Part shown: positions 6,760 through 14,628 of the stretch, one piece after another | Numbering within the stretch: the stretch's first letter is position 1 | Layout: the number at the start of each line of letters is the position of its first letter | From: DATFXF01 sp035258565 | Lineage (GTDB): Bacteria; Acidobacteriota; Terriglobia; Acidiferrales; UBA7541 | DNA: 25,192 nucleotides | Direction: 5' to 3' | Assembly: GCA_035258565.1 (NCBI GenBank) | Contig: DATFXF010000276.1 | Span: 1 to 25,192, forward strand | The notes under the pieces: generated by a model | Seen by the model: the letters and a program-made list of their open reading frames with translations, nothing else | What the model was told of the DNA's origin: nothing | Database searches by the model: none | Made by a program: the position numbers and the translations under genes

Positions 6760-9657
6760 CTACTGTACAACTGGGGTGCGCTGGCTGGTCGGTGAGACTT
6801 CGCCGCGGCCGGCGTAGATCAAACGGTCGGCGCGTGGCGCCAAGCGCAATTGCCGTGGCGTGATCAGGAACAGCAGCTCGGTGGCGTTCTTTTGAGTGTC
6901 GCGCCGCCCGGCGAGATGTCCCGCGGCGGTGGCGCGGGCAAATCCCGGCAGGCCCGTGATTGCGCGCGTTTCGTCCTGCTCCAGAATCCCGGACAGCAAT
7001 GTCGTCTCGTTCTCGTGCAGGCGCACCGTTTGCTCGAGCGTGCGGTTGCTGATCACCGGGATGCCATTCACCGAGGTGCCCGCCAGGCTGCGAATTTCAA
7101 ATTGTAAGCGCAGCGTCACTTCGTCGCCGATATGCAGCCTCGGCGTGGCGCGCACCTTCAATCCGAGGTCCTCGTACCCGGCTCCTGGATAGGCGATCTG
7201 CGGAGTTCCACCTGAGGCCAGGAAAGAAGCGCCGGAATTCAGAATGACCGTAATCGTATCGGCCGTTTGGTCCGCGAGGACCACGTCGGGACGCCCATCC
7301 CCGTTCAAATCAATGGCCACGATCCCGGCTGGGCTGGTACCGGTGACCAGATCGAACCGGAAGCTGAAAGTGCCGTCTCCCTTCCCAAGAAGCACGGACA
7401 CGGTGTTCGAGCCCTGGTTGGAGATGGCCAGGTCTGCAAAGCTATCGCCGTTCAGGTCGGCGGCGACCAGCGACACGGGATTGTTGCCAGTGCCGAAGTC
7501 ATTCTTCGCATTGAACGTGCCGTCGCCCTTGCCGAGCAGGATAGAAACGGTATTGGCGCCCGGGTGGACCACGGCGAGGTCGGGTTTCCTGTCGCCGTTC
7601 AAGTCGGCCACCGCAATTCCCGCGGGGCCCGAGCCAGTGGGGAAGTCAGTTCTTGCGCCGAAGGTGCCGTCACCCTTGCCGAGGAGAATGGAGACCGTGT
7701 TGTCGTCCTGGTTCGTCACGGCAAGGTCCGGTTTGCCGTCCGCATTGAAATCCGCGACAGCGATGGCGGCGGGACTCCTGCCGGTCGGGAAGTCCGTCTT
7801 CGTGCCGAAGGTGCCGTCCCCCTTGCCGAGCAGGATGGAAACCGTATTCGAGCCCCGGTTGACCACCGCAAGGTCGAGCTTGCCATCGGCGTTGAAATCG
7901 CCGACAGCGATGGCCACGGGGCTCGAGCCGGTCGAGAAATCCGTTTTGGTGTTGAACGTGCCGTCGCTGTTCCCGAGCAGGATGGAGACGCTGTTCGCAT
8001 CCCGATTCACGACAGCGAGGTCCATCTTTCCGTCTCCGTTGAAGTCGCCCGAGGCCACGGCCACCGGGCTGGTGCCGGTCGCGAAGTCATTCCGGGTGAG
8101 GAAGGTTCCGTCGCCCTTGCCAAGCAACACGGAAACGGTGTTCGCGCCCTGGTCCGCCACGGCGAGATCGAACCGGCCATCGCCATTGAAGTCCGCGGCG
8201 ATGACCGCCACCGGCATCTTGCCGGTCAGGAAGTCGGTTCGGGGGAAAATCGGCTGGTTCGTGCTGGGAACGAATTGTGAAGGAAGAAAGCTCGATCCCA
8301 ATAGCGCCAGCGCAACAGGAAATCGCTCGCCGATGAAAAACGTCGCCGGCTGGCCGTCGAGCGCGCGGAGCAGCATGCGCCGCCCGCTGCGCACCAGGCT
8401 GAACGTTTGAGAAAAATCGGCGGCCGCCCCATAGAGCGGGGAGAAGAAGACCGTACGGCCTCCGCCGAAGGCGACCAGCGGAGGCACCAGTGACCCCAGC
8501 CCGAGCGGGCCGCCCGCCGCGCCTTGCGCGGGATTCAATCCAGCCACCGTTGTGGGAAGACCAAACAGGCGCCGGATCACGGCGAGGAGACCCTGCGTGG
8601 ATTGCCGGGCCTCTCGAACATCCTGCGGGCTGAGCGTGAACACGCGCTCGTTCGAAGGAGGAGTGATGCCCAGCCGACGCGCCGTCTGCTGGTCCACTTC
8701 GAGCAGCTCGATTTCGAGCATCAGCTCGCCGGGGAACTGTTCAACTTCTTGGACGATCGCTTCGGCAAGGGCGACGGTTTCCGGGGAGTCGCGCAGAGTC
8801 AGGGTGCGGCTGCGCATATCGAGTTCCGTGTGGGCCGCGCCGGCAATTTCACGCACCAGGCGCAGCGTTTCGGTCATGCGGTCGGGCGTCAGAGAGTTAG
8901 GCAGGAGAATTGTGCGGACCACCACTGGTGCATACTGGCTTCGCTTTTGCGGCGTGTTTTCGGCGACGAAAAACGTGTGCTGGTCCAGGGCCAGCCAGAA
9001 GGTATGAGTCTGCTGGCTGAGCAGCGACATGGCCGTGCGGAAGTCCACGCCGCGGACCCGGAAGCGGATCGTACGCGCGGCCAGGTCACTGTCGAACGCT
9101 GCAGCGAGACCAAACGCGTTCGCTACCGCTTCGTAGGCACTGCGCACGTCGCCGCGCGAATCGAAGTCGCGTGTGCCGGACTGCGGCCGGATCGGGAGGG
9201 GGTTGGCGGGGGAAGAGGATGCTTGCTCGACGGGTGAGGAGGCCACCGATTCGAGCTGCGCGAGCCGTTCGCGCGCCACCGAGTACCCCGGGTCCACCTC
9301 GAGTGCGGCGCGGAGCTGTTCGCGGGCTTCGACGAGCCGCCCGGCCAAGACCTCTCGCTCGGCGCGGTCCGTGTGCTGTCGAACTAACTGGAAGCGAGCC
9401 TCTTCCCGCCGGTAGAGTGCCTGGGTGTCGCCGGGCGCGTAGGAGACGGCTTCCGAGTAGGCCTCGAAGGCCGCGCCCCAGTCGCCAGCCTGCTCGGCGC
9501 TCAGGCCCTTCTGGTAGAACTGTCTCGCCTTGCGCGCGTCCGGCTTGGTTATGCGGGCCGCGTCCGGATTCGGTTGTGCGCAGGAGGGCTGCTCGACGGG
9601 GGCCTCGGCGAGCAGCACGGCCGAGAGCAGAGCGACGAAGAAGCGACGTGGGCGCAA
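6760..9657 (-). CDS. TPR/STN secretin with an inserted seven-blade FG-GAP propeller
   Basis: The predicted outer-membrane secretin has 965 residues. A signal peptide (about 1-19, cut near AEA/P) is followed by TPR-like helices (about 40-135), an STN domain (about 170-232), a secretin N domain (about 245-308) and the secretin domain from 311. That domain opens with the typical LMLEIELLEVDQQTARRLGI and reaches RALDGQPATFFIGERFPV (about 431-448). It is then interrupted by seven 49-residue blades (470-812) and resumes with YEDLGLKVRATPR at 828, SVNGIPVISNR (862-872), LSGILEQDE (888-895) and ELLFLITPR (927-935). TTG at 9657 is the only plausible start: no ATG or GTG is in frame nearby upstream, and the signal peptide begins here. 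The substrate and system are unknown; no pilus or type II secretion genes are nearby. Confidence 0.85.
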   Translation of the reverse strand: MRPRRFFVALLSAVLLAEAPVEQPSCAQPNPDAARITKPDARKARQFYQKGLSAEQAGDWGAAFEAYSEAVSYAPGDTQALYRREEARFQLVRQHTDRAEREVLAGRLVEAREQLRAALEVDPGYSVARERLAQLESVASSPVEQASSSPANPLPIRPQSGTRDFDSRGDVRSAYEAVANAFGLAAAFDSDLAARTIRFRVRGVDFRTAMSLLSQQTHTFWLALDQHTFFVAENTPQKRSQYAPVVVRTILLPNSLTPDRMTETLRLVREIAGAAHTELDMRSRTLTLRDSPETVALAEAIVQEVEQFPGELMLEIELLEVDQQTARRLGITPPSNERVFTLSPQDVREARQSTQGLLAVIRRLFGLPTTVAGLNPAQGAAGGPLGLGSLVPPLVAFGGGRTVFFSPLYGAAADFSQTFSLVRSGRRMLLRALDGQPATFFIGERFPVALALLGSSFLPSQFVPSTNQPIFPRTDFLTGKMPVAVIAADFNGDGRFDLAVADQGANTVSVLLGKGDGTFLTRNDFATGTSPVAVASGDFNGDGKMDLAVVNRDANSVSILLGNSDGTFNTKTDFSTGSSPVAIAVGDFNADGKLDLAVVNRGSNTVSILLGKGDGTFGTKTDFPTGRSPAAIAVADFNADGKPDLAVTNQDDNTVSILLGKGDGTFGARTDFPTGSGPAGIAVADLNGDRKPDLAVVHPGANTVSILLGKGDGTFNAKNDFGTGNNPVSLVAADLNGDSFADLAISNQGSNTVSVLLGKGDGTFSFRFDLVTGTSPAGIVAIDLNGDGRPDVVLADQTADTITVILNSGASFLASGGTPQIAYPGAGYEDLGLKVRATPRLHIGDEVTLRLQFEIRSLAGTSVNGIPVISNRTLEQTVRLHENETTLLSGILEQDETRAITGLPGFARATAAGHLAGRRDTQKNATELLFLITPRQLRLAPRADRLIYAGRGEVSPTSQRTPVVQ
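7222..8250 (-). repeat. Seven tandem 147-bp repeats encoding FG-GAP/VCBS blades
   Basis: Residues 470-812 of the secretin are seven in-phase copies of a 49-residue unit. Each has TDF-x-TG, then a calcium-loop motif of the D-x-N-x-D-x-x-x-D type (DFNGDGRFD, DFNADGKLD, DLNGDSFAD and so on), then DLAV, NTVSILLG and KGDGTF. All seven have the same length and no gap. Seven blades is the classic number for a closed beta-propeller. The last copy is the most diverged at its end (SGASF in place of KGDGTF). DNA copies are visibly similar, for example around the GGCAAGGGCGACGG segment. Confidence 0.9.
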
Positions 9658-9725
9658 ACGCTCGATCCCAGAAGATGGTCGCCCGTTATTGTACTGGCAG
9701 AGTGCCCCGGGGCCAGCTAATTTCC

Positions 9726-9755
9726 TTGACGGGTTGCTTCGGGGGCAGGTACACT
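9726..9755 (+). promoter_or_regulatory. Promoter for the FTR1 iron operon
   Basis: TTGACG (9726-9731) and TACACT (9750-9755) are separated by 18 bases. Transcription would start near 9762, about 33 bases before the TTG start of the FTR1 gene. It points away from the divergent secretin gene. Confidence 0.55.
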
Positions 9756-9775
9756 AAGTAAGCGATTTGAAACTC

Positions 9776-9785
9776 AGTTGCAACT
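9776..9785. promoter_or_regulatory. 10-bp perfect palindrome in the FTR1 leader
   Basis: AGTTGCAACT is self-complementary and sits between the predicted transcription start and the TTG start codon, 9 bases before it. It could be an operator, perhaps for the DtxR-like domain encoded in the operon, or a small RNA stem near the ribosome binding site. A 10-bp palindrome in a region this size could also arise by chance. Confidence 0.25.
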
Positions 9786-9794
9786 AGGCGCCCC

Positions 9795-11057
9795 TTGCTC
9801 TCCGCCCTGCTGATTGCTCTCCGCGAAGGTGTTGAGGCCGCCCTGGTCGTCGGCATCGTGCTCGTCTACCTCGAGCGCACGGGCCGCGGGGCGCTGGCCC
9901 GCTACGTCTGGGCCGGCGTGGTCCTGGCCATGGCCTCGAGCCTGGGTGTCTACGCGGCACTCGAGCGCTGGAAGATCAGTCAGGAAGGCTTTGAAGGTCT
10001 GCTCTTGCTGCTGGCTGCCTTCTTCGTGATCACCATGATCGTGTGGATGAACCGCGTCGCGCGCCACCTGAAGAAACAGATCGAGCAACGCGTCGAGGAC
10101 TATGCCCAGAAAGCCAGCCTGGCAGCGGGTCTAAGCCTGGCCACCTTTGTTTTCCTGATGGTGCTCCGCGAAGGAGCCGAGCTGGCCCTGATCCTTCGCG
10201 CGGTCGAGCTCTCGAGTCGAGGGATCGGCACCTGGATGGGAACTGCGCTTGGGCTGGCCGTAGCCGTCGCCCTCGGGCTGTTTTTCTTCCAGGGCACTGT
10301 GCGGATCCCGTTGGGCCGATTTTTCTCGGGGACCAGCACGATCCTGATCGTCGTGGCCTTCCAGCTCGCGCTGACCGGTGTGCATGAAATCAGCGAATCC
10401 ATGTGGATCCCCTCGAGCAAGCGCGAAATGGCCATCATTGGCCCGATTGTGCGCAACGACCTCTTCTTCTTTGTGGTGATCTTGGGCGCGGCGGCGCTCG
10501 TGGTGATGCGCGAATGGCTGACGGTGTCCGGGCGCGAAGCGCTCCCTTCTCCCTCGAACGCTGCGGAACGCCGCCGTCACAAGTGGGAGCGGCGCAACGA
10601 GCGGCGTTGGATGTTCTTAGCGGCGTTCACCTGCTTGGCGGTCATCCTGGCGCTGACCGCAGACTTCCTCTATGCCCGCGTGGGGGCCGCGGCTCCCGAG
10701 GCACGCTTGCTCGCCGTCCGGGGCCAGGAGGTCCGCATTCCGCTGGCGGAGCTGAGCGATTCCAACCTGCACTTCTACGCGGCCCAGGTGGACGGCACGG
10801 TCGTGCGCTTCCTGGTGATTCGCAAGCCCGACGGCTGGGGAACGGCACTCGACGCCTGCATGATCTGCGGGACCGCTGGCTACCGCCAGGAGGGCTCGAA
10901 CGTGATTTGCCGCAACTGCGCCTCGGCGATCTACATCCCCACCATCGGAGAAGCGGGCGGCTGCAACCCCGTCGGGGTTCCCTCGCGCGTCGAGGGCAGC
11001 GAACTGGTGATCGAGTTGGGTGCGCTGGCGCGGGCGGTCACGCTGGTTCCCCGTTAG
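9795..11057 (+). CDS. FTR1 iron permease fused to a DUF2318 Cys-rich domain
   Basis: This 420-residue inner-membrane protein has two parts. Residues 1-240 are an FTR1/EfeU-type iron permease with its two REXXE iron-binding motifs, REGVE (10-14) and REGAE (125-129), and HEISESMWIP at about 197-206. After a charged linker and another membrane helix (about 272-293), residues 300-420 match DUF2318, a domain annotated as Fe-S membrane protein, with CMIC (355-358), CRNC (372-375) and C390. TTG at 9795 is the only in-frame start and matches the usual N-terminus of FTR1 proteins. In other bacteria these two modules are separate genes beside similar ABC permeases. It probably imports iron with help from the downstream ABC proteins (inference). 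Confidence 0.9.
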   Translation: MLSALLIALREGVEAALVVGIVLVYLERTGRGALARYVWAGVVLAMASSLGVYAALERWKISQEGFEGLLLLLAAFFVITMIVWMNRVARHLKKQIEQRVEDYAQKASLAAGLSLATFVFLMVLREGAELALILRAVELSSRGIGTWMGTALGLAVAVALGLFFFQGTVRIPLGRFFSGTSTILIVVAFQLALTGVHEISESMWIPSSKREMAIIGPIVRNDLFFFVVILGAAALVVMREWLTVSGREALPSPSNAAERRRHKWERRNERRWMFLAAFTCLAVILALTADFLYARVGAAAPEARLLAVRGQEVRIPLAELSDSNLHFYAAQVDGTVVRFLVIRKPDGWGTALDACMICGTAGYRQEGSNVICRNCASAIYIPTIGEAGGCNPVGVPSRVEGSELVIELGALARAVTLVPR

Positions 11058-11073
11058 TCGACTGCGAAAAGCA

Positions 11074-12372
11074 ATGTTCTTCCGCATCGTTCGAGACTCG
11101 TTTGCTCGGAAGCCGCGTCAGAAGGTGCTGGCGGTAGCCGCGCTGGCTCTGGGCATGGCGGTCGCCACGGCCACCTTGAGCGTCGCGCTCGATGTGGGTG
11201 ACCGCTTGGCGCGGGAGTTCCGCAGCCTGGGCGCCAATTTGCTGGTCACGCCGCAGGCGGATACGCTCCCGCTCGAGATCGGCGGCGTGGACTATCGGCC
11301 CGTGGATGCCGGGGCGTACCTCCCCGAGGATCAGCTGGGCAAGCTGAAAACGATCTTTTGGCGGAATAACATCATCGGTTTTACGCCGTTTCTCGAAATT
11401 CCAGTTGAGTTGCGTCGCGGCGACGTGCTGCGGATGAAGGTCACCCTGCTAGGCACCTGGTCGAGGCACCCCGTGCCCGTGCCGGATGGCACGACGTTCA
11501 CGACCGGCGTCAGCGCAACGCATCCGTGGTGGCGAGTCGACGGGCGCTGGTTCGACGACGGAGGTCAATGCCTGGTGGGCCGGACACTGGCACTTCGCGC
11601 GGGAATTCGCACGGGCGATGTGCTGACACTGCTTGCGGGGCCCGCTTCGGGCCAGGCGGGCGAGCGGAATCAAACGCTTCTGGTCTTGGGGATCCTTTCG
11701 ACCGGCGGCCCGGAGGAGGAAACGGTCGTCGCTTCTCTCGCGGTAGCGCAGAAACTGGCCGACCGCCCGGGCCGCTATCGACGGCTGCTGGTGAGTGCGC
11801 TGACCAAGCCCGAGGATGAGTTTGCACGGCGCGACCCAGCCACGATGACGCCGAGCGAGTACGATCGCTGGTACTGCACGAATTATCCCTCGTCGATCGC
11901 GCGCCAGGTGGAAGAGGTGTTGCCGGGCGTTGAGGCACGGCCGATTCGCCGTGTCGCAGAAAGCGAGGGTCGCATCCTGACACGGGTAGGCGGGCTGATG
12001 TGGCTGGTGACGCTCGGGGCGCTGGTGGCCGCGGCGCTGGCCGTGGGTGCTACGGCGGCGACGACGGTGCTCGAGCGCCGCGGGGAGATTGGTCTGATGA
12101 AGGCCCTGGGCGCGGCGGACCGCCTGGTGAGCGCTTTCTTCTTGACCGAGCAGATGCTGCTGGCCCTGGTGGGCGGCGGCGTGGGGTACGTTGTTGGGCT
12201 GGGACTGGCGCGCATTCTCGGGCGCAGCGTGTTCGGGATACCACCGACGACGCATCCCATCCTGCTGCCGGTGATCCTGGCGTTGGCGGTGGTGGTGGCG
12301 CTTGTGGGCAGTCTCGTGCCGCTCGGGCGTGCCGCGGGGTTTGCCCCGGCGCCAATCTTGCGAGGCGAATGA
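11074..12372 (+). CDS. MacB/FtsX-like ABC transporter permease 1
   Basis: This 432-residue permease has an N-terminal membrane helix (about residues 20-40), a large extracytoplasmic MacB-like domain and three C-terminal helices with the FtsX-type LERRGEIGLMKALGA motif. The ATG at 11074, 16 bases after the FTR1 stop, fits the family start better than an earlier in-frame start at 11020, which lies inside FTR1. The THPWWRVDGRW and CLVGR segments recur in permease 2. Permeases of this type accompany FTR1/DUF2318 proteins in the Campylobacter P19 locus. It probably pairs with permease 2 and the ATPase as a mechanotransmission-type ABC complex (inference). Confidence 0.88.
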   Translation: MFFRIVRDSFARKPRQKVLAVAALALGMAVATATLSVALDVGDRLAREFRSLGANLLVTPQADTLPLEIGGVDYRPVDAGAYLPEDQLGKLKTIFWRNNIIGFTPFLEIPVELRRGDVLRMKVTLLGTWSRHPVPVPDGTTFTTGVSATHPWWRVDGRWFDDGGQCLVGRTLALRAGIRTGDVLTLLAGPASGQAGERNQTLLVLGILSTGGPEEETVVASLAVAQKLADRPGRYRRLLVSALTKPEDEFARRDPATMTPSEYDRWYCTNYPSSIARQVEEVLPGVEARPIRRVAESEGRILTRVGGLMWLVTLGALVAAALAVGATAATTVLERRGEIGLMKALGAADRLVSAFFLTEQMLLALVGGGVGYVVGLGLARILGRSVFGIPPTTHPILLPVILALAVVVALVGSLVPLGRAAGFAPAPILRGE

Positions 12373-13514
12373 TGTACTGGCGGGTGGTCTGGAAACTCTT
12401 GCGCGCGAGCCGCGGCCGCTTGGCCGTTGCCCTCCTGGCGGTGGTGAGCGGCTCGGCCGTCTGCTCGGCGCTCCTCAATCTAAGTCTCGATGCCGAGCGG
12501 AAACTGACGCGCGAATTCCGCGCGTTGGGCGGGAATGTAATCGTCGAGCCGCCTCGCCCGGCCTCGGTCACCAGCGCGGAGGCGCCGCTCGTCGACGAGG
12601 GCGTGATGGACCGCCTGGCGGCACTCCGGACCCCCGAGGTTGTGGCCGCCGCTCCCTACCTTTACGTCGTCGCGCGCGCGCCCGCGGGTGAAGCCGGGGC
12701 AAGCGTCATCGCGGTCGGCACATGGCTCGACGAGGCCCGGCGAATGTCCTCCTGGTGGAAGCTGGATGGGCAATGGGTCGAGAGGCGCAGCGACCTGGCG
12801 CGCTGCCTGGTCGGCCGCAACGCGGCCCGGCAACTCGGCCTCGCTCCCGGCAGCCCGCTCGAATTGCGCTCCGCAGGAGCCTCCCTGGTGCTGACGGTGG
12901 CGGGGGTGGTGAGTGCCGGCGGCACCGACGACCATCAAGTGTTCGTCAACCTGCCGGTGGCGCAGCAACTCGCTCAGTCACCGGGCCGCATTGCCTTGGT
13001 GCAGGTGAGCGTTGCCGGCACGCCCGCCGCGATCGAGGCTTTTTCGAAGCGCTTGGCTGCTCAGTTGCCGGGACTTGAGGTGCGGCCTGTGCGCCAGCTC
13101 GCCGAGGCCGAGGGGCAATTGCTCGGCCGCATCCGCCTACTGATCGTTTCCACTGTGGCGCTGATTCTGGCGCTGACCACATTATGCGTGCTGGCCACCA
13201 TGGCCGCGCTCGCGATGGAGCGCCGCCGCGACGTCGGCCTCATGAAGGCGCTGGGCGGTTCGATGTCGCGCGTGCTGCGGCTGTTCCTGGCCGAGGCGGG
13301 TTCACTGGGCCTGGGGGGAGGCGTGATCGGCTACGGCCTCGGCGTTCTGCTTTCCCAGTGGATGGGTCGACGCGTTTTCGGCGTGGCCATCGCCGCCCGC
13401 CCGGAGGTCTTGCCGGTCATCGTATTCCTGATGCTCGGGGTGACGCTGGTGGGAGCCTGGCCCCTCGAGCTGCTTAGCCGGACGCGGCCCGCGGCCATCC
13501 TGCGAGATGAATGA
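12369..13514 (+). CDS. MacB/FtsX-like ABC transporter permease 2
   Basis: This 381-residue paralogue of permease 1 has an N-terminal helix (LAVALLAVVSGSAVCSALL), a periplasmic domain with SSWWKLDGQW and CLVGRNAARQLG, and C-terminal helices with MERRRDVGLMKALGGS. It starts at an ATGATG pair. The first ATG overlaps the TGA of permease 1 by four bases and the second by one, implying translational coupling. The longer open frame starting at 12000 is rejected because it reads through permease 1 out of frame. It ends in AAILRDE, close to the APILRGE end of permease 1, which fits a gene duplication. Confidence 0.88.
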   Translation: MMYWRVVWKLLRASRGRLAVALLAVVSGSAVCSALLNLSLDAERKLTREFRALGGNVIVEPPRPASVTSAEAPLVDEGVMDRLAALRTPEVVAAAPYLYVVARAPAGEAGASVIAVGTWLDEARRMSSWWKLDGQWVERRSDLARCLVGRNAARQLGLAPGSPLELRSAGASLVLTVAGVVSAGGTDDHQVFVNLPVAQQLAQSPGRIALVQVSVAGTPAAIEAFSKRLAAQLPGLEVRPVRQLAEAEGQLLGRIRLLIVSTVALILALTTLCVLATMAALAMERRRDVGLMKALGGSMSRVLRLFLAEAGSLGLGGGVIGYGLGVLLSQWMGRRVFGVAIAARPEVLPVIVFLMLGVTLVGAWPLELLSRTRPAAILRDE

Positions 13515-14587
13515 TGCCCACACTCGTCCAAGTCGAACACCTCACCAAGCAGTACGGCAATCTTCGCGCGCTCAACGATCTCAGCTTCACCGTAGATGCA
13601 GGCGAGTGGATCGCGGTCATGGGGCCGTCGGGTTCCGGGAAGACGACGCTGATCAATATCCTCGGCGGGCTCGACGTGCCCAGCTCGGGTCGTGTGCTGG
13701 TGGAGGGCACCGATGTGGCTCGGCTTGGCGAGCGCGCCTTGACACGCCACCGCGCCGAGAAAGTCGGCTTCGTCTTCCAGCAGTTTCATTTGGTGCCCTA
13801 CCTGACCGCGCTCGAAAACGTGATGCTGGCGCAGTATTTCCACAGCCTGACAGACGAGGCCGAAGCAGCGGCGGCGCTCGATCGCGTGGGCCTGGGCCAG
13901 CGCCTCGGGCACCTGCCGGCGCAGCTCTCCGGGGGGGAGCAGCAGCGCGTGGGGATCGCACGAGCGCTGATCAATCATCCGAAGTTGATTCTGGCCGATG
14001 AGCCTACCGGTAATCTCGATGAGGCCAACGAGCAGATCATCGTCAACCTGTTCCGTGAGCTGCACGCGGGCGGGCACACGATTCTGCTGGTGACGCACGA
14101 TCCCTCGATCGGTCGGTTGGCGGACCGGCGGGTCGAGTTGGCACACGGCCGGTTGGCGCAGATTACCGTTTTCTCCGGCGAGGGCGAGGAACGGTTCGAC
14201 CACCTACTCGAACAGGTCTGGATCTGCGGCGAGGAAGGAACCGCGGCGCGGGTGGAGCACATCCGCACGCTGGGCTCGGTGGACCCGGTGCGGACACTCG
14301 GGCGTATGGCCGACCTCGAACTGGTCGAGGTTCACGATGGAGAGGTGCGACTGACGGAACGCGGCGAGGGGCGTGCGCGGGACGTCATCCGGCGCCACCG
14401 GCTGGCCGAGCGACTGTTCACCGATACCTTCGCGATTGGCGACCCCGAGGCCCATTCGCAGGCCTGCAAGTTCGAGCACATTATCAGCCCGGAACTGGAC
14501 CGGAGGATTTGCACGTTCCTGGGCCATCCCCGAACTTGCCCGCACGGCAACCCCATCCCGCGCGGGCCCTGCTGCGCAAGCCGCTGA
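13511..14587 (+). CDS. ABC ATPase fused to a DtxR-type iron-sensor/repressor domain
   Basis: The protein has 358 residues in one uninterrupted frame. Residues 1-220 are a LolD/MacB-type ATPase: Walker A GPSGSGKT (38-45), Q-loop Q90/Q91, signature LSGGEQQR (139-146), Walker B LILADEP (159-165), H-loop H196. Residues 224-358 align with DtxR: a winged helix ending in RMADLELVEV and VRLTERG, then the dimerisation and metal domain RRHRLAERLFTD, AHSQACKFEHIIS and GNPIP. By alignment DtxR H79, E83, H98, C102, E105 and H106 correspond to H296, E300, H315, C319, E322 and H323. M10 becomes H231. The third SH3-like DtxR domain is absent, and the tail ends CPHGNPIPRGPCC. It begins at an ATGATG pair overlapping permease 2. 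Metal-gated transport, operon repression or both are possible (inference). Confidence 0.88.
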   Translation: MMPTLVQVEHLTKQYGNLRALNDLSFTVDAGEWIAVMGPSGSGKTTLINILGGLDVPSSGRVLVEGTDVARLGERALTRHRAEKVGFVFQQFHLVPYLTALENVMLAQYFHSLTDEAEAAAALDRVGLGQRLGHLPAQLSGGEQQRVGIARALINHPKLILADEPTGNLDEANEQIIVNLFRELHAGGHTILLVTHDPSIGRLADRRVELAHGRLAQITVFSGEGEERFDHLLEQVWICGEEGTAARVEHIRTLGSVDPVRTLGRMADLELVEVHDGEVRLTERGEGRARDVIRRHRLAERLFTDTFAIGDPEAHSQACKFEHIISPELDRRICTFLGHPRTCPHGNPIPRGPCCASR

Positions 14588-14628
14588 GCGCGGGGCCCGC
14601 CGGAAGATTCTACTGACCTAGGTTTCCG

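Noticed and set aside
7244..8410. Long plus-strand frames (388 and 337 codons) opposite the secretin
   Set aside because: They are antisense shadows of the 147-bp in-phase repeats. Their translations are repetitive and match no family, and they lack a ribosome binding site.
12000..12368. Upstream extension of permease 2
   Set aside because: The longer frame would read through permease 1 and yields Gly/Arg-rich sequence; the ATGATG at 12369 matches the family start.
14236..14587. A separate downstream DtxR gene instead of a fusion
   Set aside because: No stop, overlap or start codon with a ribosome binding site occurs near the domain boundary (about residue 222); the frame is continuous with the ATPase.
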